Source: Lottia gigantea
Taxonomy: Eukaryota; Mollusca; Gastropoda; Lottiidae
Assembly: GCF_000327385.1 (NCBI RefSeq)
Contig: NW_008708354.1
Location: 140,684 to 204,683, forward strand
Direction of reading: 5' to 3'
DNA: 64,000 nucleotides
How positions within the stretch are numbered: the first letter of the stretch is position 1; each line of letters begins with the position of its first letter. Position numbers and translations under genes: made by a program. This document shows, piece by piece, positions 1 through 11,100 of this stretch. Under the pieces are notes generated by a model, which did no database searches, had not been told where the DNA came from, and saw only the letters and a list, made by a program, of their open reading frames with translations.

Positions 1-271
1 CCTGCTGAACTATTTAACACGACAAACATTAATATTCAAAAATGCATGATGTGTATTTGTTTTAAGAATAAACAGGTCTCGGTAACCTCACCTCCAACCT
101 CAATACTTATTTCAGTGAATGGACTGACGATCAGCAGCTAATAGCTTTGAAGAACGTTGGGACAGTTTTGTTCACTGACTGTCATCAGTGAGCAATTCAT
201 ACGCTATCAAAATTGCCCCACAATCTTTACAATATGCCTCTCTTGACAGCTGAAAAATCCCAGAATGTTTT

Positions 272-283
272 ATTTATTTACAG
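272..283 (+). other. 3' splice site before the NAT coding exon
   Basis: The stretch tttatttacag followed by aaaATG is a pyrimidine-rich AG acceptor right before the start codon. It implies a non-coding 5' exon in the upstream sequence. A donor was not identified. Confidence 0.6.
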
Positions 284-286
284 AAA

Positions 287-1171
287 ATGCTGTCTTTGGA
301 AGAAGCAAAGAAATATATGATTGATGTGTTTGGAATATTAAATGTAGATGAACTGCTGAGTAATCGTAATAAACTGGAGGTTATTACAACCATCAATGAT
401 GCTTACAGAGAGGTAGAACCGTACCAAAACATAATCATGCTGGCTGAACCGCAGAGTAAAAGACGCCGACCAACTTGGACAGAGATCACTGCAAATGTGA
501 AGAAGCGGTGCGGTGGAATGTGTTTTACGCATCATATGTTTCTATTCGAATTTTACAAGGCACTCAACTTTGAGGTTGCTCTCGTTCCAGCTCAGGTTTC
601 GAACTACTGGAATCATACTGTAATATTATTCAGAAACTTGGTCAAGCCAGGCGACCTTTATCTCATCGATGAAGCTTCTGCTTATCCGACGTTTAATCCT
701 ATATGCTTAGATTTTTCAGAGAAGTCTCCTATAATGTATCATTCCTTTCTGGAATATAGATACACCAAACATAACGGTTCTATATACAGAATGCATAGAA
801 AGGGTGATCAAGGGTACAGAACATTTGATCCTAAAACAAGTTTTTACAAAGATGGATGGAGAAAATTCTCCGAGTTCAGAATTGAAGATGAAACAAAAGA
901 CGCATCCTCATTGAATGATATTTATGATAATGTTTTTACCAATCCAAATATAACCCCCTTTCACAAATCATTACGGGTCATTTATTTCCCAGGAAAGAAA
1001 GCCAAAATCATCTGTAACAAGAAAGTTCTATTAGAAGTGTGCGATGGGGAACTTGAAGTGACGGAGTATGAATCAGAGGACGATTTAATTAAATGCATTA
1101 ACGCTATTTTACCAATGCTGGGTGAAGAACTGATAAGAAAAGCTTTGTCGCATGTAGCTCTTTATAAATAA
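287..1171 (+). CDS. Arylamine N-acetyltransferase, 294 aa
   Basis: Predicted to move an acetyl group from acetyl-CoA to arylamine, hydrazine or related acceptors through a cysteine thioester, in the cytosol. The length of 294 residues matches the family norm of about 290. The Cys-His-Asp triad is visible: Cys79 in RCGGMCF (family RGGxC), His110 in YWNHTVIL and Asp128 in LYLIDEA, with the usual spacing. The C-terminal part after about residue 200 is divergent. The ATG lies four bases after a good 3' splice site (tttatttacag, ending at 282), so a 5'UTR exon probably lies upstream, as in vertebrate NAT genes with a single coding exon. AATAAA (1167-1172) overlaps the stop codon and ATTAAA lies at 1186-1191; either could serve polyadenylation. 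The reading frame is whole. The acceptor specificity cannot be told from sequence. Confidence 0.9.
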   Translation: MLSLEEAKKYMIDVFGILNVDELLSNRNKLEVITTINDAYREVEPYQNIIMLAEPQSKRRRPTWTEITANVKKRCGGMCFTHHMFLFEFYKALNFEVALVPAQVSNYWNHTVILFRNLVKPGDLYLIDEASAYPTFNPICLDFSEKSPIMYHSFLEYRYTKHNGSIYRMHRKGDQGYRTFDPKTSFYKDGWRKFSEFRIEDETKDASSLNDIYDNVFTNPNITPFHKSLRVIYFPGKKAKIICNKKVLLEVCDGELEVTEYESEDDLIKCINAILPMLGEELIRKALSHVALYK

Positions 1172-1224
1172 AACTGCTCTTTCCCATTAAATACAATCAC
1201 AATCGTGTATTATATCGAGTTATA

Positions 1225-1600
1225 TAAAAAAAAGTCCCAAAGTTATCTCAACCTGTGATCAATGTGCCCTCCATCTTCGACCACCAACTCCAACCGGTTT
1301 TATATTTCATCCCGATGCTGTTACGGATCTCATTTAAAGGTATCTGTTCCTGTTCAGTCAGTTTCTCCCCTGACCCCGGTAAACGTTTCCCTTAAGAGAA
1401 TCCCAAATGGCATAATCCACTGGATTACGGTTTGGCTTATCAAACTTGTGTAGCCTCCTCCAGATATGCTTGGGATACCTTGCTAGTATGCCATGGGGCC
1501 CCGTATTGTTGAAATTTCGGCATGGAAAAAATGATTGCGATTGGTGGCTGAAGAAGATTGAGGGCACAGTGAACACAGGTTGAAATAGATATGTTGTCTT
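1225..1600 (-). pseudogene. Decayed Tc1/mariner-type transposase, C-terminal piece
   Basis: On the minus strand the reading NRNPVDYAIWDSLKGNVYRG (1358-1440) resembles the last catalytic block of mariner-like DDE transposases, usually SPDLNPVDYxxWxxLxxxVY. The downstream sequence (LTEQEQIPLNEIRNSIG in another frame) fits the helical tail of such proteins. The stretch near 1485-1575 could be the preceding block but is badly decayed. No complete frame or clear terminal repeats are visible. This could alternatively be another IS630-like family. Confidence 0.5.
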
Positions 1601-1679
1601 GATATTGCAGTTTTTGACGTGCTATTTTGAATCTTTGAATGGCATTTAGCAATTGTGAGTACGATATATAGACACAGCT

Positions 1680-1765
1680 TTATGGAACAACAATCGCTGG
1701 TTAAAGTTTTATGCAACGTTTCGACGTGTTTCCCCCGTCGTCCTCAGGCACATGTTTTTTAGATG
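1680..1765 (-). repeat. Penelope-type pLTR scrap
   Basis: The stretch contains GCAACGTTTCGACGTG followed by GTCGTCCTCAGGCACATG. This wording (read on the minus strand as CCTGAGGACGAC ... CGTCGAAACGTTGC) is typical of the terminal repeat of Penelope-like elements. No coding part is recognisable next to it, so it is probably an orphan end. Confidence 0.45.
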
Positions 1766-1779
1766 ACTTTCACATTTTA

Positions 1780-3390
1780 AGGGTTGGATAACGACATCTT
1801 GAAGTATATCTGTGAGAATTTTGAAAAAGATCTGTTTACCAACAGCTGAGATAATACCGTTTTTTTTTGGTAATACCCAGTATATTGTGCCAGAGATATT
1901 TTTTTTAAGTAAGTGGATAGTTTCTTCAAAACGGGACGTGTTATATCAGAAGGTACCCTTAGGCAACGCAAGTCTCTTTTTTAACTATGTTACAAACGAG
2001 GTCAACAGAATATTTTTGTAATAAACGACATATTTTGTCATCTGAGGTTCAATTACGTAGTCGTCTATGAGAAACTCACATTTCCGAAGATATCAATCCT
2101 TACAGCCATGGTTTGAAATAAATCACAGACTTTATAATTGTCTCCAGCATTCTAAAAATATCGACATTCTATGTCTGGCCCTGAGTGTGTCGATATCCGA
2201 TCCGTATAACATGTTCGAGGAACGAGTAGGGTCAACATTGTCGTGCTTCACTCATGTAATGCTATACGATAGTCGATTTACCAGAGTATTGCTGATGCTA
2301 TGCATTCGCATCATCTAGGAGTCATTAGACGAATTCGTGGCCAGTGGCGAAATAAAGTACATCTAATGTATGTTACCGACTTCCTCACACCTGATTGTCA
2401 TGTACACGTAAGAAAATCATAAACAAAAGTTCAAACTGAGAAAAATATGCGTTGACGTCCTTTATAATCTCGAAAACCAACTTCATCAAGCTTGAAAATC
2501 TAGTAATTCACACCGACTACTTGCAAAACTACTTCTCAGGCGGCTACTTGGCAGCCTTCTTCTTATTATTGAGCGCTACCCTGAATTTTTATGCAATCGA
2601 GCAGATTTAATTAGTATTACTTTACTTGGACAACAAATTTGACAAGTTTGTCGCAAACAATGCTATCTGTCGCATTATATTGGGACTACGTCTGACCTAT
2701 TTACCCATGTCAGAATCATTCTTAGTGTGGCTCAGTGACATAGGTCGATAAAATACCTAATTTATCTCAATGCACCCTACATGGCGTTGCCCGTCTTCAT
2801 TAGCCCACATGGTGCAGAAAAGTAGGATGTAAAATTCCATTCATTTCATTTCACAAGCTACATGTTGATGAACTTTGAAAGAATGTCTAGATAAAGGGAA
2901 AAAACTTTTGTTAACATATTCAGATTTAGAAATACTGGCTTGGTTGGAATGGCACCATTTTATGACTGATTTTATTTTCTTTTCTCTGTTACAAACCTTT
3001 GACACATAGAGGCTTCCTTAAACACATCTGCATTTTTTTACGCATTTGGTATAAGTATTTTATATGAAATTTAGGTAAACGGTATTTTACTCATAACCCA
3101 TCTCTCTGCTCAACCTCACTAATGTTTTTTGTTTCATTTTCATCTAGCGCTAGAAAGTAGGTTGGTCCATACCTTACCTTATACATTGATAATAATATGA
3201 TGAACTTCTTTAGTGATATTTGTTATTATTCGATTTCTGGAGTTTTGGTGTTAAAATATAATTTCTTGCAATTTTGATCACAGTTTGTTTTAAAAAAAAG
3301 TATCCGTATTACTGAAATCACAATATCAATCATCTTTTTGACTTTTTTAATCGATTAAATGAACCATTTACCATTTTCATATATCTACTC
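1780..3390. other. Intergenic, no gene recognised
   Basis: AT-rich sequence with short chance ORFs only. It contains one copy of the dispersed tail repeat (2813-2852). It may include the 3'UTR of the transporter gene that ends at 3397 on the minus strand; a possible ATTAAA on that strand lies at about 3345-3350. Confidence 0.5.
2813..2852 (+). repeat. Dispersed tail repeat, copy 1
   Basis: Contains GCAGAAAAGTAGGATGTAAA followed by TTCCATTCATTTCATTT. Near copies occur at 36837-36874 (closest), 36660-36695 and 39400-39440. The shared 3' end with an ATTCATTTCATT tail looks like the tail of a SINE or LINE family; upstream parts do not align well by eye. Confidence 0.55.
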
Positions 3391-3396
3391 ATGTAT

Positions 3397-5137
3397 CTAC
3401 TTTGCTTTTTGCGGTTTTTCACCACAGGTCTGTTCTTTTTCAAAATCCTGATTTTCCCCCGAACCTAATATGATATAAATGAATCCACCAATGACATTGA
3501 TTGCTATATTGATATAAATAATGATTTTCCAACAATTTATCCAACTACCTTTCTGAAAAATAGAAATGATAACTGTCAGATTTAACCTTTTTACCAATCT
3601 TTTTATAAGGAATCGAACGTCAAGTTAAATTAGATCAATTTGCGATTCGAAGCATTTCATTAGATTCGTCGCAGTCCAAATGGGCCTTGAGCTCTACAAA
3701 TTTAACAAAAAATTATCAACATCAGTGTTAAACCTTGCTAATGCCAGTTCAAAGAATTTGTAAATATAATTACAACATCAATCGATTTCAACTGATAGTA
3801 CACGTAACTGGGAGATTTTATGTCATTGATTTGTCGAATGCCGTCAGTTGCTGGAAGATTTTAGCTGTGGTTGAAAATCCAGTCGGTCTTATGACCGTTA
3901 ATAGTTGAGATTAAATTCTAAATGGAACTCAAATTGTTAATATTAAAATAGAAGAACCTGAAACCTGTTTTTCTTCAATGCTCGGATCATCATAGATATT
4001 ATTATATATTTATTCCAATGTTCTACAGGTGGTAACTCACATTATTTAAGATGATACCAGTCAACGCGGGACTGATCATACCACCAAAGTTAGCAATACA
4101 ATTCGAAATACCCATCATCACAGCAGCATTTTCTGGTGATAAATCAATAGGATTGACACTGATATTGGACCACGACATTCCGTTAAAACTCAAAACCAGA
4201 ACAAAAATTACTATGGAATATTCAGGTTTGAACCAAACACACCCTGCAACGAGACAAACCATTTGAAGAAAAAGACCTGAAAAAAAATTAATCATCAATT
4301 TATTACCATCCTACTTCACAGCAAGAAACATGGTGTACATTTTGGAAGAAACTGTCATGGGATAGAAACACAGAACCATGGGTAATGGATAGAATATGAT
4401 ATCAAAAGCAGTTTGATGGTCTTACCTCCAGTACAGAATAGTTTTCGGACAATAGTTGTAGAAACATTATACCTGGTTCTAATTATATCAGCAAGTTTTC
4501 CCATTGTAAATGATCCGACAGAAAAGGCCGCAGATGGTAATGCAGCTAAAAAGGCACTCTTAAATAAATAAGAAATTGGAATAAATCAAATAGAGCTTTA
4601 CGTCGCATTTTCAGTATCATATTGAACGTATGTAAACGGACAACGCCATGAAATTATTTTTTAATTCCAACTTCAAAACATGGGATCCGAACGAAAAGCT
4701 CTGCTTTCAATTTTTTTCTAAAAACAGTTTCCAGAGTTTTGTCCTTCTTTCAGAAACCTCATTTTAGTAAACCATGCTTGGTGACATTAAGGATGCAAGG
4801 CAGATAGCAATTACTGAATGGGAAACTGACTTTAATTAAGCCAAAACATTAACATACATTTACACATACAGATAAAATATAAATTAACTTAATTATAAAT
4901 AATGATAAATTAACTCCCACCCCCATAATTAACCTTACACATAAACAAATACACGATATTAGAAGCGTGAATAAAACATCTTCAAGCCCCCAGTTAGTAA
5001 TACTACTAAGGTGGTGGGTGGGTGGGTATTTTTTCGCAGAGATTGCAGGCGTGCAGCAGCCATTATGAGCTCATGCAAGAGTACAAGATTAGATAACTCG
5101 CGTAGGTAAAGGTCACATGCAAGGAAAGTCAAAAGGA

Positions 5138-5175
<38 letters not shown>

Positions 5176-8100
5176 GTGAAAGTTGCTAGTCATCATCCAT
5201 CCAGGAAGTACTAAACTTAAAATAAAGAGTTAGCAAAGCGTTGCACAAGAGAAAGCTGCTTTGAGATATTAACATCCAAGTATCTTTTGAAGCAATCACC
5301 CAAGGCTTGGATGTCCTTATCAGCAAAACCTTGTTTATTGAGCCAATTAGCACTACCCCTGCGAAAGGAGTGGCCACTAACCTTTAGTTCTGATTTACCA
5401 AGAGCGATCAAAATTTCTTTAATTCTGGCCATAAAGTAACAATATTTGAGTGGAATGCCATCTTGAACACATAGTAAAGGGCCAAGGGGTTCACTCGCAG
5501 GAGTTAATGCAAAATATGACTGTAAGGCAGTCACGGGGCACAGTGGATGGCCAGTTATATATGGCAATAATACTTGTACCTCTCTTTCCCTGAATTGAAT
5601 AGTTTTGGTACACCGAACATTGATCAAAAGTCCCCAGGAAAGACACAAGGCGTCAACTCTTCGTAAATCCCGTGCAGGGTCAAAAGTATTCTTAACCAGT
5701 ACATTGTTGGCACGCAGAAGACCAAAAAAAGCTGACAGACCTATATGCATTTTGTAGATCAACCTTGGCAATGTAACAGTCTTGGATTATAAGTTCTCGG
5801 GCCACATTGAGATCCATATACGAGCACGACGTTATATCTGGATCTACATAGTCATTTAAAGATTTACCGGGGGATCTACTAGCATCATGAATTAAACGCA
5901 CTTTATTGTTTGATTTCGGAATGGCACCTAATGCACTTTTGGTTTTGTAGAACTTACAATATAATTACCATGCTGGATTTCAGTTAAAATTTGCTACTCG
6001 ACTTTATCATTAAATTGTTTCGCTGATCTATAATTGTCGCATTCCACCGATTCGATATTATCAGAAGTATCAATCAAAGTAAAACCATCCCGAATGCCTT
6101 CGAAAATAAACAAGCGTGATGAGTCATTGAAGGGCAGTAACTCCTGCCACGCTGCCAAATTCAAATCACTATTAATCATATTATGCACTTGATTAACCCC
6201 CTCGGTAAATTTATTTAGTTTTTTGAACCATGTTTAATAGCTGCATGTTCTAAGTAGCATAAACAACAACAATGCTGAAATTTACAGTTAGCTCTGTCAC
6301 AAGTTTCTGAATTAAATTTTATGCAAATTTCCTTCCCTGTTGGAGTAGTTGGTCCCCGATGACTACTTTGGAATTCTTTTGAATTTGCAGAGAAAGATGA
6401 ATCGCGATACTTTTTCTTTGATGCCTCTCCAGAAAAAGGTGTTTTGGCAATAAGTTGGAAATTATGTAAGTCTTGTCACACAGTTCCCCATTTGAATTTC
6501 AGTTTATTTTGCAATTCGCGATACTCTTTATCAAACATCAAGACACTACTTTGTAAATATCTACTGAACAAACGAAAAACCGACTCTGTATATTCCATGT
6601 ATTCCATAATTTGAATAGTGGTAGAAAGAGAGCCATCATTAATCAAACGTTCCATAATTTTGGAATTAGCGTATCCCCATTGTTCTATTGAAAGTTTTCA
6701 TATCTAGGCCTGTTCTTCTTATTCACAGTTAGTGAATCATCTTTTTGAAAGGAAACAAAGTCATCACTATCATCTCTATAACTGGGATCATCCCATATAA
6801 AGTCATAAATTTGACAGGCTTTTGTTCTCCTACCTTCTGCCCTGTCACTGTCTGTTGAACTGGACAGTAATTGCTGGCTTAGTCGAGATGCCGTAGGATG
6901 AGTTGAGGTGTGTGTTGATTCAGATTGCAACATAAGAATCTCTTGCCTTTCTTTATTGATTTGCTTTTCAAGGGACATTTTGGATCGTTGAAACCGCAAC
7001 TCTTGTAACTGTTCACGAAGAGAATTGACCTCACCATTATTGGTATCATCATTACTTCTGAGTTCCCTTGTGGCGATAGGAGTAAGGATTGCTTCCTCAG
7101 AACCATTTCGGAATGTTATCTCGTCATCGTTTTCATCTAATTCATTTTTTCGCAGAGATTGCAGGCGTGCAGCAGCCATGATGAGCTCGTGCAAGAAGAT
7201 AAGATGAGATAACTCGCGTAGGTAAAGGTCACATTACCAAAATCAAATTTATACTAAATTAACACGATAGAACATTACAAAACAAAACAACAACACGTTA
7301 CGAAACGCTTTGTCATTTCAATAACCAAACGTTGGGTTGACATCTGCATTACTGAATGTACGTAGCTCTGATATCCGTTTTCATATGAAAAGAATTGCTC
7401 AGTAGAAAACAACAAAACGTTACGCAACGATTCATGAAAGTAAAATATAACTCACGATTTCATAGTCAAAGGCATAAATTGTTTCCATAAAAGAGGGAAG
7501 TTCTGTCATCCATGTTATAGTTCCCCAATCACAACTAAAGTGAATGATCACTATCGCCCAGAATGGCAGAGATGTTAATAGATTTATCCATGGAATTGGT
7601 CTCTGCTAAAAAGCCAATGATAGAATAAGTGATTAAGATAATTAAGCAATACAAATTTTGTTAAACACTCGTTATGTTCTGTGTTATCACTCCGGAGGTT
7701 GACGAGCCCAGTCGCAGAGTGGCATCAGGTGCACCAAAAGGGTATCTGTTTTGTTAGCACAACAACTCACTTTAGTGAATCTGGAATTAAGGCTTAGCTT
7801 ACATTGATTCGAAAGAACCAAAATCGAAAAAGTGGTGCTGGAAGGTTAAGTCATATTAGAGGCAGTAATATATGTCTCAACTCCCACCTCAAGCAATAAG
7901 TAATTGTATTTATGATGCTATTGTTAGCTTTTTCCTCTAGAACGAGATCAATATTAGATGAAGTGTGCTTAAAAACAGTACAAACGATCCGAACTGCAAA
8001 ACTCGAAATCCAAATAACTGTTTGGCAATAAATTTGTAGCAGCAATGAACTATTCATATGAGGATATCCATAGCAATCATTTCAAGTTAATATTATGGTT

Positions 8101-11100
8101 TATGAAGTTACCTTTAAGTTACGCTCAATATTTTCTTGAATATAAGATAGTTCAGAATGGTTAATGCTCGGGTGACTCTCTGGCGTATCTGATATAATTA
8201 TAAACCATACAATACACCATAGAGAAGATATACCCCCTGTATAAAAATAACAACTCTGATATTCACATAACACGAAACATATTCACACAGTAATAAATGT
8301 GTCGGGGTCAAGAATATTTAGGGACAGAGAATTTCTGCCCTTTAATAGAGCCCTTTTTGTTAGACCCAGAAAATACCATTTGTTTTATTGTATGAAGAAT
8401 TTTCAAACACTGCCAAGAACAAAATGATTTGAAGGTCATTGCTTAACTATATTCAAAAGGTAACCAAAACCTTACTCACCAGTAAGATAAAATACTGCTT
8501 GCCAACCTAAATACTTTGCAACGATACCAGAAAAGATAAGACCAAAAACATTCCCTATTCCAGTACCTGAAACGTTTATTAAACGTTATAACGAGTCCAC
8601 TTTGAATCATCTACAATCATATCCAAAACAAATCACAAACGTCATACATCCATTGCAGGTTTGAGGGGATGGTGTGGAAAAGTGCTAGGATTAAACTATG
8701 TGCCGCACGTGATAGGCTCTGCAGTTTAAAAATCCCTTGATAATTAAAGCGCATAAAGAGTAGACTAACGTCTCTGTCCTTACACAAGGTAGCCTATCGT
8801 CTCTAGCTCATTTACGGGCAGAAAGCAGTGTTATCAAATCGTTGACGTATAACTTATTAAGTCTTAATCAAACTGTCAATGGGTTCGTTTTGCCGCATTG
8901 CCCAACTTGCTGCATCGTGCCCAACTGCACAAAAACGACTTGTAAAACGAAGCTAAAGGTTTCTGATAAATCCGGAATGGCCATTTGTTTCACATGAAAC
9001 GAAATATTTCAATTTGTTGTCCCGCATCGATTTTCTGTGGACCTGTTAGGGAAAGTGAAACTATAGTTTCAAGACTTTCGTACTGTGCCTTTTTACAGAG
9101 GCATACCCTTCGCCATGACAATAGACAATAGAGTTTTCAAAATATAACCCTCACAGCTCACGGTTTTAGATTCCGCAATACTCATTTTCCTGTGGATCCA
9201 TCCGATGTCTGAACTGTTATTTTTTCTAAACAATTGCAGGTTGGTCTATTTTTGTCCCCATCTGCCGACGGTAGTGTGGAGCCAATCAAATCCAGCTTCT
9301 ACCTTGTCCACCGGGACATTCTGGGACTTATCTGGAACCTGACAGTGGGGGTTGAGCCACTGTCGAATTATCTAATACGAGAATATTAAACTTCTCCTCG
9401 CTTGATAATTCTGATTTACTATTCAGAAGATTTTCATTTTTAGACATTTCAGTTGCCATTTTTTCTAGCACGTGGGTGACGGTATAGGCACGCAGTAAAG
9501 GGACATAACTCTTGCAAGTTATGACCAATATTTTATTCATTGCACTTGTCTTGTTTCGTTTTATGAATTTATGTATTTTATACTACGGTTCTGATCGTTT
9601 GTACTTGGTAATTATTTTATCCCAGATTTTACAATAAAACTATACTTTCGATTTCCCTAACTTAGCAAGTCCTTTTTGTGGAGTTGGGCAGGATGCGGCA
9701 AGTTGGGCAATGCGGCAAAACGAACCTACCGTCAAGCTGTATAAGAAAGAGGCTTTCAAGAATAGTACGGTATCTCCGCTGATGTTATTCCTTTAGCTAA
9801 TTCCCAAGGTTTTTTTAACACAAATATCACAAAAACGCTTTCAACTCTGATAAATTCAAACGTTAAGCGTCTCAAATCCGCCCCGCTCCCCTTCCCCCAC
9901 ACACTCATTGGAAGACTTATTCTTGAGGGTTAAACGCAAACATCCCACAATGGCACTCGTTCTGATTTCTAATGAATTATAAGAATGCAGTGGATAAAGT
10001 CAATTAAAAATCATGTTTAAAACTGTTGCAACATGTAAATATATGGGCAATCTTACCAGTCACCTGGAATAATAAAAGCATAATACCTACCAGCAAAGGA
10101 AATTGATACAAGAAAAGTCTTTTCTTGTTGAGGAGCCCACTTGGACCACATTTCGAGCACAGTCGGATAAGTAAACCCCTTAAACAAAAGCAACATGGAA
10201 TTGAAAACAAAAGACAAGACCGAAAGCAACAAGTCTTTAAAATATATAAAGTAGTTCTAAGTACATGTCCACTATATTGCTATGCTCTATGCAACAAAAT
10301 GTTATGGTAATGCGTTTCGATAAATTTCTACCGTCGTACTCTAATACTGAAATGCATTAGTTTACTATTACGTTAATTTAAGGGACTAAAACGCAACATT
10401 TAGTAGCGAATATTAATAATGGGTAACAAAACAGGATCAGCCACCAAGGATATGAAGAAGTCTATCGAAAGGAGAATCTGCGTGTGTGAGAGAGAGTGGA
10501 GACAAAATGATTATATTATTCAATGGGTTCGTACAAATGGTAATTCGTTCTCATATGAGAAAAGCAGTGCGTCTTTAAATCAATCAGTAACTATGGAGTG
10601 CTTCGTGGGTTCCTGTGACTTCATTGCCATGCTTGTAATTGAACAACTGTTAGCTGCGAGCGGTAAAAAATACAGCCGAATTTCCAGAACGTATCGCTTT
10701 CTTCCACACTGTGCGGCTCCGCTAGCGGTGTAAACAAGTGAGAGTACATTGAAAAATAACTGGACATTAATACCGCTGGGAAAACGAATTACAAAGGAAT
10801 ATCCAACCTCAAAAGCTCCCTGAATAAATCTTGAAATTATCAAAAGGTAAACACTGTGGTGAGACAAAAATGGATTCAGAAGTGATAGAAGTGAATACAC
10901 GAGAATCCCAACGCCAAATACATTTTTTCCTCCAAATCTCCTTGCTAACAAACCTGTAGAATAAAGATAGACCGTTACAAGTGGAACAACTGTAGATATA
11001 GAGTGCTTATGTCTGATTAAAAAATAACATGTATCGGTTTTGTGCTTTGAATCCTCAAAAGTAGGGTATCCATTTGCAAGATTACATGATAGAACTCTGG

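Larger units (their letters stand above)
5028..7235 (-). mobile_element. DIRS/Ngaro-type tyrosine-recombinase retroelement, fossil
   Basis: A broken element in the transporter intron between exons 7602-7456 and 4558-4426, on the same strand as the gene. It is bounded by direct repeats (5028-5118 and 7144-7235, roughly 90% alike by eye). Parts in minus-strand order: a Gln/Ser-rich coiled-coil ORF1-like reading (about 7194-6685), a gag-like helical segment (about 6188-5994), a reverse-transcriptase piece of the DIRS type (RLIHDAS ... YIAKVDLQNAYRS, about 5901-5700), and a tyrosine recombinase (about 5770-5217) with GHSFRRGSANW. It is much shorter than complete relatives and holds several breaks. 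The similarity of its end repeats suggests moderate age. The subfamily is uncertain; DIRS versus Ngaro needs a tree. Confidence 0.75.

Noticed and set aside
10419-10733. 104-residue plus-strand ORF
   Set aside because: It lies in a transporter intron antisense to the gene, has no recognisable domain, and starts and stops without support.
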